A stretch of DNA of 64,000 bases, taken from assembly GCA_949316495.1 (NCBI GenBank), contig OX439006.1, positions 49,641,939 through 49,705,938 of the forward strand, read 5' to 3'. The DNA is from Amphiduros pacificus (lineage: Eukaryota; Annelida; Polychaeta; Phyllodocida; Hesionidae). Under the pieces are notes generated by a model. That model worked only from the letters and a program-made list of their open reading frames with translations. It searched no databases and was not told where the DNA came from. This document shows positions 43,501-54,640 of this stretch, piece after piece; position 1 is the first letter of the stretch, and every line of letters starts with the position of its first letter. A program made the translations under genes and the position numbers.

Positions 43501-44973
43501 CAAGTGTCTTTGATCAATGTAAGTGATAGATGTCTTTGATCAATGTAAGTGACAGATGTCTTTGATCAATGTAAGTGACAGATGTCTTTCATCAATGAAG
43601 CGATAGATGTCTTTCATCAATAAAGTGATAGATGTCTTTCAGGATGTGTTGGCAAGAAAAAAGACCTTTCAAATATTTGTATTTCCTTGCAGCACCCCTT
43701 CTTCAATGTTGGAGCAGGTGCTTTCCCTAATGATGTCTCTGTAGTCCAAGTCACTACTGACATACGATTCGATGCATTCACAGCACCCATCAACTTGGCT
43801 GAAGGATCTCAAGACTATGCTGGACAGAACTGCCTTATTTCCGGATGGGGAAGTCTGGGTAAGTGTCACTTTACTTGATGGATCTGTTTGAGTTGCAACA
43901 TTTGTGATCTACCATGTGTCTCTTGTGTCGAGTGCATGTTTGAATAGATTTGTAAACATGACATTCAATGTGATAACAATCATTTGGTATGCTGTGAAAG
44001 AAATACATAAATATTTTAACGACTCATGCATGTATAGAAAAAAAGACAATCAATCAAATCAGCTCTTTTTAAAATGGAGAAGAAAAGAAAGAGTAAAGAA
44101 ACTGATGACTGAAAGAAAATAACATGTCAGTCAGTCATCAAGTTCACCCACAAATGACATATTTTAACACACCAGGTGGCAGCAGAGCCTGTAGTGCATT
44201 GCACCTTAAATACATCTTGATAGTATTCTCTTTATGGCAATTCTTGTAAATATAAAAGCTTATATTAATGACAATGTTGATTGTGTTTGCCAGCTGGAGG
44301 TGCTCCATTGCCTAATGTGCTTCAGTGGATTAACATTGATGTGATAAGTGACGGTGAATGCCGAAACTACTGGGGAGGAAGCATTGTAGCTGGACATGTC
44401 TGTGTGTTTGACAGAGCCGACCAGAATGCACTTCCTTGTAATGTAAGTCATATTATAACACAATAATCATCACATTTTTTTATTAACATAGCACTAATAT
44501 CAGACAATGTCTGTTTGCATTGCTCGGCCAGGTTTTAAACCACTATTCCCTGGGTCTCAAGGCAAATTCTCTACCTATTGAGCAACTATTTTGGCCATAT
44601 CAATAAGTAATACACTCCGTTTAAAAGTCTGGAATATCAACAATTAAAAAAACCTAGATGTCATCCTGATTGGGGCTTTAGGTTTTTACCAGCATCATAT
44701 TTATAACTTCACAATTATATTATCACATCATGTGCATATTTTACCAAAACAACTGACATAATTAATTTCCTGGACCATTGGATAAGATGAAACTGATTTC
44801 TGATGAAGTCTGTTTGTGCATTTCAGGGTGACTCTGGTGGCCCTCTGCAGTGTGGAGGCACTCTGGTGGGTGTGACCTCCTGGGTGGCCTCTGGATGTCT
44901 TCCATACTTGCCTGCTGGATATGCCAGAGTCAGCTATTACAGACAATGGATCAGGGATAACACTGGAGTGTAA
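40549..44973 (+). CDS. Chymotrypsin/elastase-like serine protease (S1), six exons, 253 aa
   Basis: Exons 40,549-40,662, 42,735-42,829, 43,090-43,180, 43,693-43,858, 44,294-44,442 and 44,827-44,973 all have GT-AG borders and join in frame to 254 codons with TAA. Residues 1-16 are a signal peptide, so the product is secreted. A short pro-segment ends GTQ before IVGGN (24-28). The catalytic triad is His64 (TAAHC), Asp114 (NDVSVV) and Ser208 (GDSGGP). Conserved cysteine pairs are present (CLISGWG with PLQCGG; LPCNG with SGCLP). The pocket position equal to chymotrypsin 189 is Leu and those equal to 216 and 226 are Val and Ala, pointing to small substrate residues (elastase-like). An extra Cys pair may exist (CAVN, CGCS). 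Activation after Gln rather than Arg/Lys is odd. Probably a digestive enzyme; the last point is inference. Confidence 0.93.
41262..41425. repeat. Tandem repeat in protease intron 1
   Basis: Imperfect units of TCTGTCTACAAACACTGTCC and variants, about 24 bases, roughly six or seven copies. Confidence 0.8.
43175..43645 (+). repeat. 26-bp minisatellite made from the exon 3 splice donor
   Basis: About eighteen units of ATCAATGTAAGTGACAGATG plus TCTTTG. The first unit includes the last six bases of protease exon 3 (ATCAAT) and the true donor GTAAGTGA at 43,181; later units are tandem copies in intron 3, most of which keep AAT-GTAAGTGA or one change from it. Thus the intron begins with many extra perfect or near-perfect 5' splice sites. 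Confidence 0.92.
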
Positions 44974-45608
44974 ATAAGTGTAAATGTCAAATATAAATTT
45001 GTACTGTGATATATAAAAGTTACATAAAAATGTGTATATGAATCACAACGTTGTTCTTATTTGAGTTGAATTGATGAATGAAAGGAAAAAGATGCAGAGT
45101 GATGTTTACTGCATAGTATTTACCCCTCATTACAATTGATTTTGTGTCATCATTACCCCACATTTGCATTCAGATTTAATCCCAAATAATAAATAATATT
45201 AAACTAGATATGTCCATGGGGGAGGAGGGTTCCAGGCTGCCAATAAACTAATCCCTTTGAATAAAAGGAAAGGAAAATAAAATATTATCAGAATTATTTA
45301 AAAACAATCATTGTAGTTTCTTAGACTTCCAAGATCAGAGAATGGCCTCTGAAGTTCGCATTAATCATCCTTCCATTCTCTTTCCATTTATAAAAGAGTA
45401 TATTTAAAAAAAGTAATGTTAAAATACTTGATATATTTTATAGTTTAATGGCTAATAGTGTAGAAAGTTTAAAAATTAAAGTAAGCTGTTCACAGATGTA
45501 CTTCATTACATTGTTAGATTACAACATGTTAAGTGCCAAACCACACCACAGAAAAATGTAGAAGTGTACTTTATGGTAAATAACATTCAGTTTTATTTCA
45601 AATTCACA
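44974..45608. other. Protease 3' flank, no further gene
   Basis: Directly after the stop codon the sequence is AT-rich, with several weak poly(A)-like hexamers (AATAAG, ATATAAA). No other gene is recognised before the MITE at 45,617. An AT-rich tRNA-like remnant, minus strand, at about 44,595-44,530 lies in intron 5. Confidence 0.5.
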
Positions 45609-45616
45609 ATATCTTG

Positions 45617-46371
45617 CCCGGGGCCCCCACTTGAGGTGGGAACAGTGCTACCATGCGTGGTAAGGATTTTGTGTGAGATGGGGGCGTTTAGAGGATGAAA
45701 AGTGTGTGATATTGTGTGCACACATTATGGGGGGTCAAATGCTGCTAAAACACACAATATGGGTCTTGTGTCAGATCAGATCACACAAAGTGGCCCTTTT
45801 TGATGCCTCTTCATAAATGAAATGGCTAAAATCACTCAGGACATGTCACTTTTGACATTTGACCTAACTTTGCCCAAAGGCCTAATTGCAATGGATTAGT
45901 GAGGCCATCAGGTGTTAGCTAACAAAGAAGACAATGACAAACAATCAAAGACTCCTTAATTGATTTTCCAGGTTTACTCTAGTAATCTATGTGCACACAG
46001 TGTTAACTGGGTAGGGACTGATGTGGTTACTTAGCTCCATTGTTTGTTATCAGCCTCTGACCTATCTTCAAAGGGCAATATCATCATGATCATCATGGCT
46101 AGTCATATGTCTCAGGATTGTATGCATCTTAATTGTTTATGAATATTAAACAATGTGAGAAATGGTATATTTTTGAATAAATGTGTGTGAAATGGTATGG
46201 AATCAGGATTTGATGTTTTGTGTGAAATGGTCTAGAATTGTGCCTCTAATTCGCGATAAATTGTGTGAAAAGGGTATATATTTCGAAGTAATAGACCACA
46301 CAATATGGGGATTTTTCAAATTTGATTACCACGCATGGTAGCACTGTTCCCCCCTCAAGTGACCCCCCGGG
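45617..46371. mobile_element. 755-bp MITE with perfect 8-bp target duplication
   Basis: Terminal inverted repeats of about 46 bp (left CCCGGGGCCCCCACTTGAGG, right end CCTCAAGTGACCCCCCGGG) share GGTAGCACTGTTCCC / GGGAACAGTGCTACC. ATATCTTG is present immediately outside both ends (45,609-45,616 and 46,372-46,379). No transposase frame. The 8-bp duplication suggests hAT or a related superfamily, but the CCCGG terminus is not typical of hAT. Confidence 0.9.
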
Positions 46372-46620
46372 ATATCTTGTCAATCAACAAACTTGGGAAC
46401 TCCTGTTGTTGCCATCCTGGATACAGCCCTGATTGGAAAATCTTATTGCAATGGGTAAAGTTTAAATACAAGGGTGACAGTTTCAATACAAGTAATGATC
46501 TTTACGTTATGGGTTAAATATTGGTGATATTTCTCAGCCATCTCTAAGGGAGATACTAAACAACGTATATAATTCTCACCTTTCCGGATCTGTAATTTAT
46601 CTATTTCTATCTCATCACTG

Positions 46621-48020
46621 TTGGAATCAGCAGTATCTGGAAATATGAAAATAGCCATCATAACACCCCTGCTGAAGAAACTTGGCCTAGAACTGGTTGA
46701 GAAAAGCTATAGACCTGTTTCTAACCTGACATACATTTCTAAACCAAAAGAGAGGGCAGTAGCAGACCAATTAGTCCCTCATCTTGTAAGGAATGGCCTT
46801 ACTAACAAATTTCAATCAGCTTACAAGGAATATCACAGCACTGAAACCGCTCGGTTAAAGGTGAAAAATGATATCTTGCGTGAACTAGATGATAGGAAGT
46901 GGGTTATTCTGCTGTTATAGAACTCTCTGCTGCCTTTGACACCATTGATCACCAAATCCTATTTGATAGATTGGAGGCTAGATATAATGTTAAAGGTCAC
47001 GCCCTCTCCTGGATTCGGTCATATCTAAGTAACAGGAAACAGTGTGTGAAGGTGGGGACTCACAGGTCCTGCCTCAAGTCCATAAAATATCCCACAGGGC
47101 TCAGTCCTAGGTCCCATATTATTCACCATTTATATGACACCCCTATCTGATATTTTAGCCAAATATGGTCATCACATTTATGCTGATGATACCCAGATCT
47201 ACATCCCTGTGGACTACACTTCCCCCCATCAAGTTGATATAAGCCGACACAAACTGGAAGAGTGTGTCAATGAGGTCAGAAACTTCCTTATATCAAACAA
47301 GATGAAGATAAACGATGGGAAGACAGAAATCCTTATATGTACTGACAGGTATAATACTGCCAAAAGTAGCAGTATCCCAGACACAATAAGGGTTGGTAGC
47401 TCTGACATTGCTCCTAGTAGGTCTGTAGTGGACCTTGGTATAACCCTTGACTATAATATGGACATGAAGGCCCAGATCAGGAAAATGTGCAAGAAAGGCT
47501 ACTACCACATAAGGAACCTGGTGGCCATCAGACATTGTCTAGACGAGAAGACAGCTTACCCATGCCTTTGTTACCTCTACCCTAGACTATGGCAATGGCC
47601 TACTTGCTGGTCTTCCTAAGACAGACACCATGAAGCGACGATACCTCCAAAACTCTGCAGCACGTGTCGTGGGAAAAATCAGGAAATTTGATCATATTTC
47701 AGGAAAACTGCGGGAACTGCACTGGCTTCCAGTTCATGCGAGAATTGATTTTATGAACCTCCTCATGACATGGAAGGCCCTAAATGGTAAGGCGCCGCCT
47801 TACTTGCGTGATCTTCTCCTAGTCAAACAAGGGGAAAGTGATCTAAGATCAAATGATGGCACCTACCTACAAGTTCCAAAGACCCGACTGAGGAAAGTGG
47901 GTGACAGGGCCTTTTCTTTTCGACTGTCGGCCCTAGACTATGAAATTCCCTGCCTAGTGATATTAGGACTAGTACCTCAGTCACCTCGTTTAAGAGTAGA
48001 CTCACCACTTCAGGATGCAC
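46621..48020 (+). pseudogene. L2-like RT remnants, copy 2
   Basis: The pieces keep SGNMKIAIITPLLKKLG, TIDHQILFDRL, HHIYADDTQIYIPVD and KLRELHWLPVHARIDF. Between them are frameshifts, and the GVPQGSVLGP motif is damaged (reads PTGLSPRSH in one frame). Not functional. Confidence 0.85.
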
Positions 48021-48072
48021 GTCCTGAACACAGCGCTATGAACAGACTTGTCTGGTATAAGCGTTATACAAA

Positions 48073-48340
<268 letters not shown>

Positions 48341-48868
48341 CCTCCCCTGTGGGTGCGGGGATTAAAGAATAGCCCCACTGCCCCCCAGCATGTCGTAAAA
48401 GGCGACTAAAGGGGCGTCCTGTTTGCCGTGGGATGCGACCTGTGTCGGGGAGGATATGGAATCCTGACGGGCTGAGCACTGGGCTGGTTTGGCAGTAATA
48501 CCGGTCCAGTTGCAACACGCCTGTCTTGGATCCAAATGTTCACCAGACAGGCAGATCAGATTAGGCCTGGGTCTGATTTAACCGGCTTGTGGTATATTTC
48601 CTTTAATGTATTCTGGCTATTTTATTTTTATTAGTGACAATTTCAATGTTTAAAATTTAAGAATAATTGTAAATTTTTGATTGATATTTCCTGAAAGGAG
48701 ATTACTGCTAATTGGGTCAATCGAGGGATATAAATAAAATCCGAAAGGGTGGAGTTTTTATTCTAAGAGTATGTCATGTTGGGTATCCTCATGGCGTCAG
48801 GGCTTGGAGTTACCGGCCCAGAAAGGCGTCCCCTTGTTGGGCTCCGTGGTGGGTAGGGGACCTAACTG

Positions 48869-50086
48869 ATGAAATTTAAAATAACACACATGGCGCAAAA
48901 CAAACAAAAACGACCTAGGAATGACATAGACAGTGATGACGATTCAAATAAATCAGAAAAATGGCCGAGATTTTTAATTGCGGAAAGTTCCGATGCTGAA
49001 CATACCCTGGAAAAAATGTCCCCCTTTGCAATTGCAAAGGGGATTCAAGGCATTGCCGGGGTGCCGAAAACAGTTAAAAAAATGGGAACACGTTTATTAA
49101 TTGAAGTTGAGCGGAAAAGCCATGCGGATAATCTTTTAAGATGCCGAATGTTGGCCACAGTTCCAGTTTTTATAACGGCTCATAAGACCCTCAATAATAA
49201 AAAAGGAGTGATAAGATGCCCAGATCTGGCGGGAGTTTCTGAAGAGGAAATAGTGGATGAACTAAAAGATCAAGATGTAGTCCAATGCAAACGAATTTTT
49301 ATTAAGAAGGATGGAATCAAAGTTCCAATCAATACATTCATTCTGACATTTGAAGCAGCGCAGCTTCCAACATCTATTAAAGTTGGCTATTTAAACGTCC
49401 GAGTTGATGTTTTCATTCCAAACCCTCTGCGCTGCTTCAAGTGTCAGAGGTATGGACATGGATCTGATCGATGCAAAGGAAACATAACTTGCCCGAAATG
49501 TACAGCCCAGCATAGTGGAGAAGAGTGTTCTTCGGAAACCATGAAATGTGTGAATTGTCAAGGCAATCACCCATCGTATTCGCGGAATTGTCCTTCATTT
49601 TTAAAAGAGAAGGAAATTCAGCGAATACGCCACACCGAAAACATTTCTTTTCCTGAGGCACGTAAACGTGTAGAAAGTTTTAATAATTCCAAAACATCCT
49701 ATGCTACCGCCTTAAAAACCAAAGAGACAAAAACAATAGCAATACAGACAGAAATAACCTGGCCAATCGATGAAAAGAATTATTCCTATTTTTCAAATAC
49801 CTCCAAATCTTCAGGAACATCCACTCAAACCCAAACACCCACTACCCCAGCAATAAATGTACCAACAGTTCAATCCACTAGAACCTCTTCACAAACTCCC
49901 TCCACATCATCCAGTAAAAATGTCAATAGCAACAGACCAGTTAAGAAATCAGACAAAAAAGAAATCAAAGATCAAAGCAAAACTAAAATAAATAGAACTA
50001 AATCCTTAGAAAGGATGGACACAGGTGATCCTTCCGATATACATTTTACACCTGTTCACTCAAAACATAATCATAAACTTAAATGA
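48869..50086 (+). CDS. LINE ORF1, gag-like zinc-knuckle protein (405 aa)
   Basis: Nucleic-acid-binding ORF1 product expected to coat LINE RNA. Basic/acidic N-terminus (KQKRPRND, DSDDDSN), an RRM-like region about 35-185, three zinc knuckles at 189-202 (CFKCQRYGHGSDRC), 208-220 (CPKCTAQHSGEEC) and 227-241 (CVNCQGNHPSYSRNC), then a long Ser/Thr/Pro- and Lys-rich tail. An alternative start is Met8. Its stop codon overlaps the ORF2 start as ATGA (50,083-50,086), which suggests termination-reinitiation, as shown for the silkworm LINE SART1. Confidence 0.93.
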   Translation: MKFKITHMAQNKQKRPRNDIDSDDDSNKSEKWPRFLIAESSDAEHTLEKMSPFAIAKGIQGIAGVPKTVKKMGTRLLIEVERKSHADNLLRCRMLATVPVFITAHKTLNNKKGVIRCPDLAGVSEEEIVDELKDQDVVQCKRIFIKKDGIKVPINTFILTFEAAQLPTSIKVGYLNVRVDVFIPNPLRCFKCQRYGHGSDRCKGNITCPKCTAQHSGEECSSETMKCVNCQGNHPSYSRNCPSFLKEKEIQRIRHTENISFPEARKRVESFNNSKTSYATALKTKETKTIAIQTEITWPIDEKNYSYFSNTSKSSGTSTQTQTPTTPAINVPTVQSTRTSSQTPSTSSSKNVNSNRPVKKSDKKEIKDQSKTKINRTKSLERMDTGDPSDIHFTPVHSKHNHKLK

Positions 50087-53000
50087 TTATGTTAAATCCT
50101 ATATTTATCCTCATTATTTTTAAAATGGCTATCAGCAGTATCATACAATGGAACTGTAGAGGATTCGAGGCAAACAGGCCAGAACTGGAGTTATTAGCCC
50201 AAAAATATAACGCATCTGTAATTTGTTTACAAGAAACTAAATTCAAAGATAATTCCACAACATTTAAGGGGTATGTACCTTATAATAAAGTTGGTTCAAT
50301 AGATGCAATGGACCGAGCACATGGCGGAGTTTCTGTTTTTGTTAAATCCTGTATACCACAAAGTAAAGTAACATTAAATACTAATTTACAAGCTTCTGCA
50401 GTCAGGGTTACCCTGCATAATACATTAACTATATGTTCAATATATTTACCGCCTAGTGAGCCAGTTAGTATTACAGATTTAAATAATTTGATAACCCAGC
50501 TGCCACAGCCATATATGTTAGTTGGTGACTTTAATGCACACAACTATCTTTGGGGTGGCAGAAATAATACTGATGCCAAAGGACGTATAATAGAAGATTT
50601 TTTAAATAATAATAGTTTGTGCCTTTGGAATGACGATTCTCCGACATATTTACACCCTGCTACAGGCTCTTTAACATCAATAGATCTCTCCATGTGCACT
50701 CCAAATTTATTTTTAGATTATTCCTGGGAAGTAGAGGAAGATCAATGGGGTAGTGATCATTATCCCATTATTTTAAATAACCATTTTCCTCCACCAGACG
50801 AACGAATCCCCAAGTGGAAATTTCATAAAGCCGATTGGGCAAAATTTCAAACATACTGTTTTAATAAAATAACTCCAGAACTTTTTAACAATGTAGATGA
50901 TCCTCTTCAAGTTTTTACAGATACATTGTATGATATTGCTGATGGGTGTATTCCCAAATCAAAGCCAAATTCTAAAATTAAAGAAAAACCCTGGTTTAAT
51001 GATGAGTGCAAAAAAGCTGTCAAGGAGCGCAAAAAAGCTCTGAAAAAATTTAATCGACAGCCAACTCAATATAATTTGCACCAATTTCGAGTAAAAAGAG
51101 CTAAAGCCCGTTATATTATTAAAATAAGCAAGAGAAAAAGTTGGAAGGATTATGTTTCCAAATTAAATACGCGTACACCGATTAAAAAATGCTGGGATAT
51201 GGTGCGTAAAATTTCGGGGAAGGGAGGTGGAGCAAGGATCAAACATTTAACTCATAATGGCCAATTAATTACAAATCCCACTGAAATAGGTAACACAATA
51301 GGTCAAACAATTTCTAGGAATTCCTCATCCAATAATTATTCTGCAAAATTTCAACAAATAAAAAATAGAAAAGAAAGAAACCAACTAAATTTTACATCTC
51401 ATAACTTGGAACAATATAATAAATCATTTACAATAGAAGATTTGAAACTTGCTTTGGATAAATCTCATGATACCGCTCCTGGGCCTGATCAAATTCACTA
51501 CCAAATCCTTAAACACCTCCCTGATCAATCACTTGGGCATCTTTTAAATATTTTTAATAACATTTGGGAAAGTGGTGATTTTCCTCCTTCATGGAGTGAA
51601 GCCACTATTATTCCCATTCCTAAGCCTGGCAAAGACTCCTCAGATTCAAATAATTATCGCCCCATTGCTTTAACCAGTTGTATCTGTAAAACAATGGAGC
51701 GAATGATTAACGAGCGTTTAGTTTGGTTTTTAGAAACTGCAGCTTTTATTTCTGTTGCACAGAGTGGCTTTAGAAAAACTCGAAGTACCATTGACCACCT
51801 GGTACGTTTAGAGACATTTATAAGAGAGGGTTTTTTAAAAGGTGAGCATGTGGTTAGCATTTTCTTTGATTTAGAGAAAGCGTATGATACTACATGGAAA
51901 TTTGGAATAATGAGCGATTTATATGATATGGGATTAAGGGGTCGTTTACCCCTTTTTATTCAAAATTTTTTGTTAAATAGACAATTCAGGGTCCGAGTTG
52001 GTTCATCACTTTCTGATGCTTTTGATCAGGAAATGGGTGTTCCACAGGGAAGTATATTATCAGTCACCCTTTTTATTATTAAAATTAACAGCATTGTTGA
52101 TTGTATGAGGCCTGGAGCAGATTGCTCACTTTTTGTTGATGATTTCAACTTAAGCTACAGGTCCACAAGCATGCATACAATAGAACGACAGCTCCAACAA
52201 CATTTAAATAGATTACAAGAATGGGCTGATCATAACGGATTTAAATTTTCTTTAAAGAAAACTATGTGTATGCACTTTTGTAAAAAATGGAAGGTTCACC
52301 CAGATCCTGATCTTTATTTAGGCCAAACTCGGATACCTGTTGTCGAAGAAACCAAGTTTCTTGGACTTATTTTTGACAGAAAATTATCTTTTATCCCACA
52401 CATTAAATACCTTAAGAAGAAATGCCAGAAGGCATTAGATTTATTACGGGTTCTTGCCCATACCGATTGGGGAGGGGACCGTAATATTTTATTACAATTG
52501 TATAGAGCATTGGTACGTTCTAAGCTTGATTATGGGTGTATGGTATATGGATCAGCACGTCCATCTTATATTAAAATGCTTGATCCTATACAAAATCAAG
52601 GTTTACGACTTTGCCTAGGTGCATTTCGTACATCGCCTGCAGATAGCTTGGCAGTTGAGGCAGATGAGCTGCCTCTTGATTTAAGAAGAGAAAAGCTTGC
52701 CCTTCAGTATGCTGCAAAAATTGCAGCTTGTCCAGACAATCCTGCACATGATACTATATTTAATCCAAACTATGTTGACCTTTTTGAAAGTAAATCTAAT
52801 ACAATACCAACTTTTGGCATTCGCATCAAAGAATCTTTACAATCTTTAAATTTAAATCCAAATCAAATAGCTAAATTTCAATATCCAGAAACACCTCCAT
52901 GGACCTACGAATCTTTAAATATTAATGTAGCCATGTCAGAATTAAAGAAATACTCAACCGATCCATCCCTGTATATAAATAGATATAATGAAATAAAGTC

Positions 53001-53820
53001 TGTTTTCACTGGATATCAGTGTATTTACACTGATGGATCATTTGATGATGACAAGGCTGCTGCAGCTGCTGTTAAGGGCAATCATATTTATTCAGAACGT
53101 CTGCCAAATAAATCGTCTATTTATTCTGCAGAACTTCATGCTTTATATCTTGCTTTAGATCATGTGGAGACTTCTCCACATCGGAAATTTTTAATATTTT
53201 CTGATTCTTTGTCTTGTTTACAAGCATTGAAAGCCAAGGATTGGAAAAATCCTTTTATTTTAAATATCCTTGAACGGTATCATAAACTCTGTACTGAGGA
53301 AAATAAAGAGATTCGTTTTTACTGGATTCCCAGTCATATTGGAATCCTTGGAAATGAGGCTGCGGACCAAGCTGCCAAGGCAGCATTGGATAAGCGGCCA
53401 ATAAATATGCTTATACCTTATACAGAATTTAAGAAATATATTACTGTTTTTTTACGTTCTAAATGGCAGTTGCGCTGGAACGAAGCTATTTTTAATAAAT
53501 TACATGAAATTAAGCCCGTTCTAGGTAAAACTAAAGGTGCTATTAGAATTAACCGTAGAGAAGAGTCTGTTTTAACCCGTATAAGAATAGGACATAGTCA
53601 TTTGACGCACTGTTATCTGCTTAAAGGTGAAGATCAACCGGAATGTATTGGTTGTCAAAGGGCTTTGACTATTAAACATATTTTAATTGAGTGTATCGAT
53701 TTTGATATTATACGAACTCAATATTTTAATGTTCAAGATTTACATACGTTATTTGATACTGTAGATACTTCTGTGATAGTATCGTTTTTAACTCACATAG
53801 GACTTTATAATCAGTTTTAA
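50083..53820 (+). CDS. LINE ORF2: APE endonuclease, reverse transcriptase, RNase H (1245 aa)
   Basis: The APE domain fills about 15-240 (IQWNCRGF, LQETKF, VGDFNAHNYLWG, GSDHYPI). RT lies in the middle third (APGPDQIHYQIL, NYRPIALTSC, FFDLEKAYDTTW, MGVPQGSILS, LFVDDFNLSY; the usual FADD is FVDD). RNase H is near 985-1110 (IYTDGSFD, YSAELHALYLAL, FSDSLSC, YWIPSHIGILGNEAADQ) with all four catalytic acids visible. A CCHC motif (CIGCQRALTIKHILIEC) closes the C-terminus. RNase H plus three-knuckle ORF1 points to the I group (Nimb-like). Met at 50,125 is an alternative start in good context, 14 codons in; the overlapping ATGA start is preferred by position. Confidence 0.94.
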   Translation: MIMLNPIFILIIFKMAISSIIQWNCRGFEANRPELELLAQKYNASVICLQETKFKDNSTTFKGYVPYNKVGSIDAMDRAHGGVSVFVKSCIPQSKVTLNTNLQASAVRVTLHNTLTICSIYLPPSEPVSITDLNNLITQLPQPYMLVGDFNAHNYLWGGRNNTDAKGRIIEDFLNNNSLCLWNDDSPTYLHPATGSLTSIDLSMCTPNLFLDYSWEVEEDQWGSDHYPIILNNHFPPPDERIPKWKFHKADWAKFQTYCFNKITPELFNNVDDPLQVFTDTLYDIADGCIPKSKPNSKIKEKPWFNDECKKAVKERKKALKKFNRQPTQYNLHQFRVKRAKARYIIKISKRKSWKDYVSKLNTRTPIKKCWDMVRKISGKGGGARIKHLTHNGQLITNPTEIGNTIGQTISRNSSSNNYSAKFQQIKNRKERNQLNFTSHNLEQYNKSFTIEDLKLALDKSHDTAPGPDQIHYQILKHLPDQSLGHLLNIFNNIWESGDFPPSWSEATIIPIPKPGKDSSDSNNYRPIALTSCICKTMERMINERLVWFLETAAFISVAQSGFRKTRSTIDHLVRLETFIREGFLKGEHVVSIFFDLEKAYDTTWKFGIMSDLYDMGLRGRLPLFIQNFLLNRQFRVRVGSSLSDAFDQEMGVPQGSILSVTLFIIKINSIVDCMRPGADCSLFVDDFNLSYRSTSMHTIERQLQQHLNRLQEWADHNGFKFSLKKTMCMHFCKKWKVHPDPDLYLGQTRIPVVEETKFLGLIFDRKLSFIPHIKYLKKKCQKALDLLRVLAHTDWGGDRNILLQLYRALVRSKLDYGCMVYGSARPSYIKMLDPIQNQGLRLCLGAFRTSPADSLAVEADELPLDLRREKLALQYAAKIAACPDNPAHDTIFNPNYVDLFESKSNTIPTFGIRIKESLQSLNLNPNQIAKFQYPETPPWTYESLNINVAMSELKKYSTDPSLYINRYNEIKSVFTGYQCIYTDGSFDDDKAAAAAVKGNHIYSERLPNKSSIYSAELHALYLALDHVETSPHRKFLIFSDSLSCLQALKAKDWKNPFILNILERYHKLCTEENKEIRFYWIPSHIGILGNEAADQAAKAALDKRPINMLIPYTEFKKYITVFLRSKWQLRWNEAIFNKLHEIKPVLGKTKGAIRINRREESVLTRIRIGHSHLTHCYLLKGEDQPECIGCQRALTIKHILIECIDFDIIRTQYFNVQDLHTLFDTVDTSVIVSFLTHIGLYNQF

Positions 53821-54157
53821 GGGCAGAGCTTTTGTTTATTTATGTCATTGACTTATTTATCAAGAACTGCAAAACATCATACTGATAAAGTCTTTTAAAC
53901 AAATTATACATATTTATTATATTTGATTGATATTATATAAATGCTGTTCACAGTTGATAAATTCTTGTGTTATCTACATATTGTATCAACATTTACATTT
54001 TGTTTCTAGTCAATATTACGTTTCTATTTTTACTGTTTTGGCACTTTATTGTGTCAATGTGAAAACATTCATTCATTCATTTTTACCATTTTTAGGCACT
54101 AAATAACCTTAGTGGTTGATGTGCCTCTAAGCACCATTCATTCATTCATTCATTCAT

Positions 54158-54165
54158 CATCATCA

Positions 54166-54227
<62 letters not shown>
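54158..54227. repeat. (TTA)n microsatellite, right part
   Basis: CATCATCATCAT followed by about 50 bases of TTA, the continuation of the tract at 48,076-48,340 on the other side of the LINE insertion. Confidence 0.85.
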
Positions 54228-54640
54228 GCCATAAAGAGATGCATGTGAGCCACAATTGGCTTGTGGGGCTTGTTATAAGCACAAAATAATTTATTTCAAG
54301 ATTGGAAACGCCCATTTTATATGTGTTGTTTGTATAATCTATGCATCGCAACTGTATCACTGTGCGAATATCCTCATATCAGCACACTGTTTATTAATAT
54401 AAAGCACCAGGAAAATACACCAATACAGTGCCACACTTAAAAAAACTGACAGCAGTATATATTATACAACTTACTTAAAATTTACTCTCCTGTTTATGCT
54501 TGGATAAGCTCGTTTACTTCGATAAACATTTTACTGATAGCTGATATTTAATGGTTATACATTCAACTGATATACATGATTAAACAGATAAACACTCATA
54601 AACTTGAACAGTATATATGGAGAACATTGCCTGACGAACA
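54228..54640. other. Spacer, no gene
   Basis: AT-rich sequence without recognisable features. Confidence 0.5.

Larger units (their letters stand above)
48342..54158 (+). mobile_element. I/Nimb-like LINE, copy B, full length with both ORFs open
   Basis: Starts CTCCCCTGTGGGTGCGGGG like copy A and ends in a (CATT)n tail at about 54,137-54,158. It is flanked by CATCATCATCAT on both sides within a split (TTA)n tract, so the exact duplication cannot be counted. 5' UTR ~0.53 kb, ORF1 405 aa, ORF2 1245 aa, 3' UTR ~0.3 kb. No interruption in either ORF: the best candidate for a recently active element in the window and a plausible source for related copies. It is one of at least three traces of the family here. 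Confidence 0.94.

Noticed and set aside
43175-43645. CRISPR-like appearance of regular direct repeats
   Set aside because: No unique spacers between units, an animal intron, and no cas genes; it is a minisatellite.
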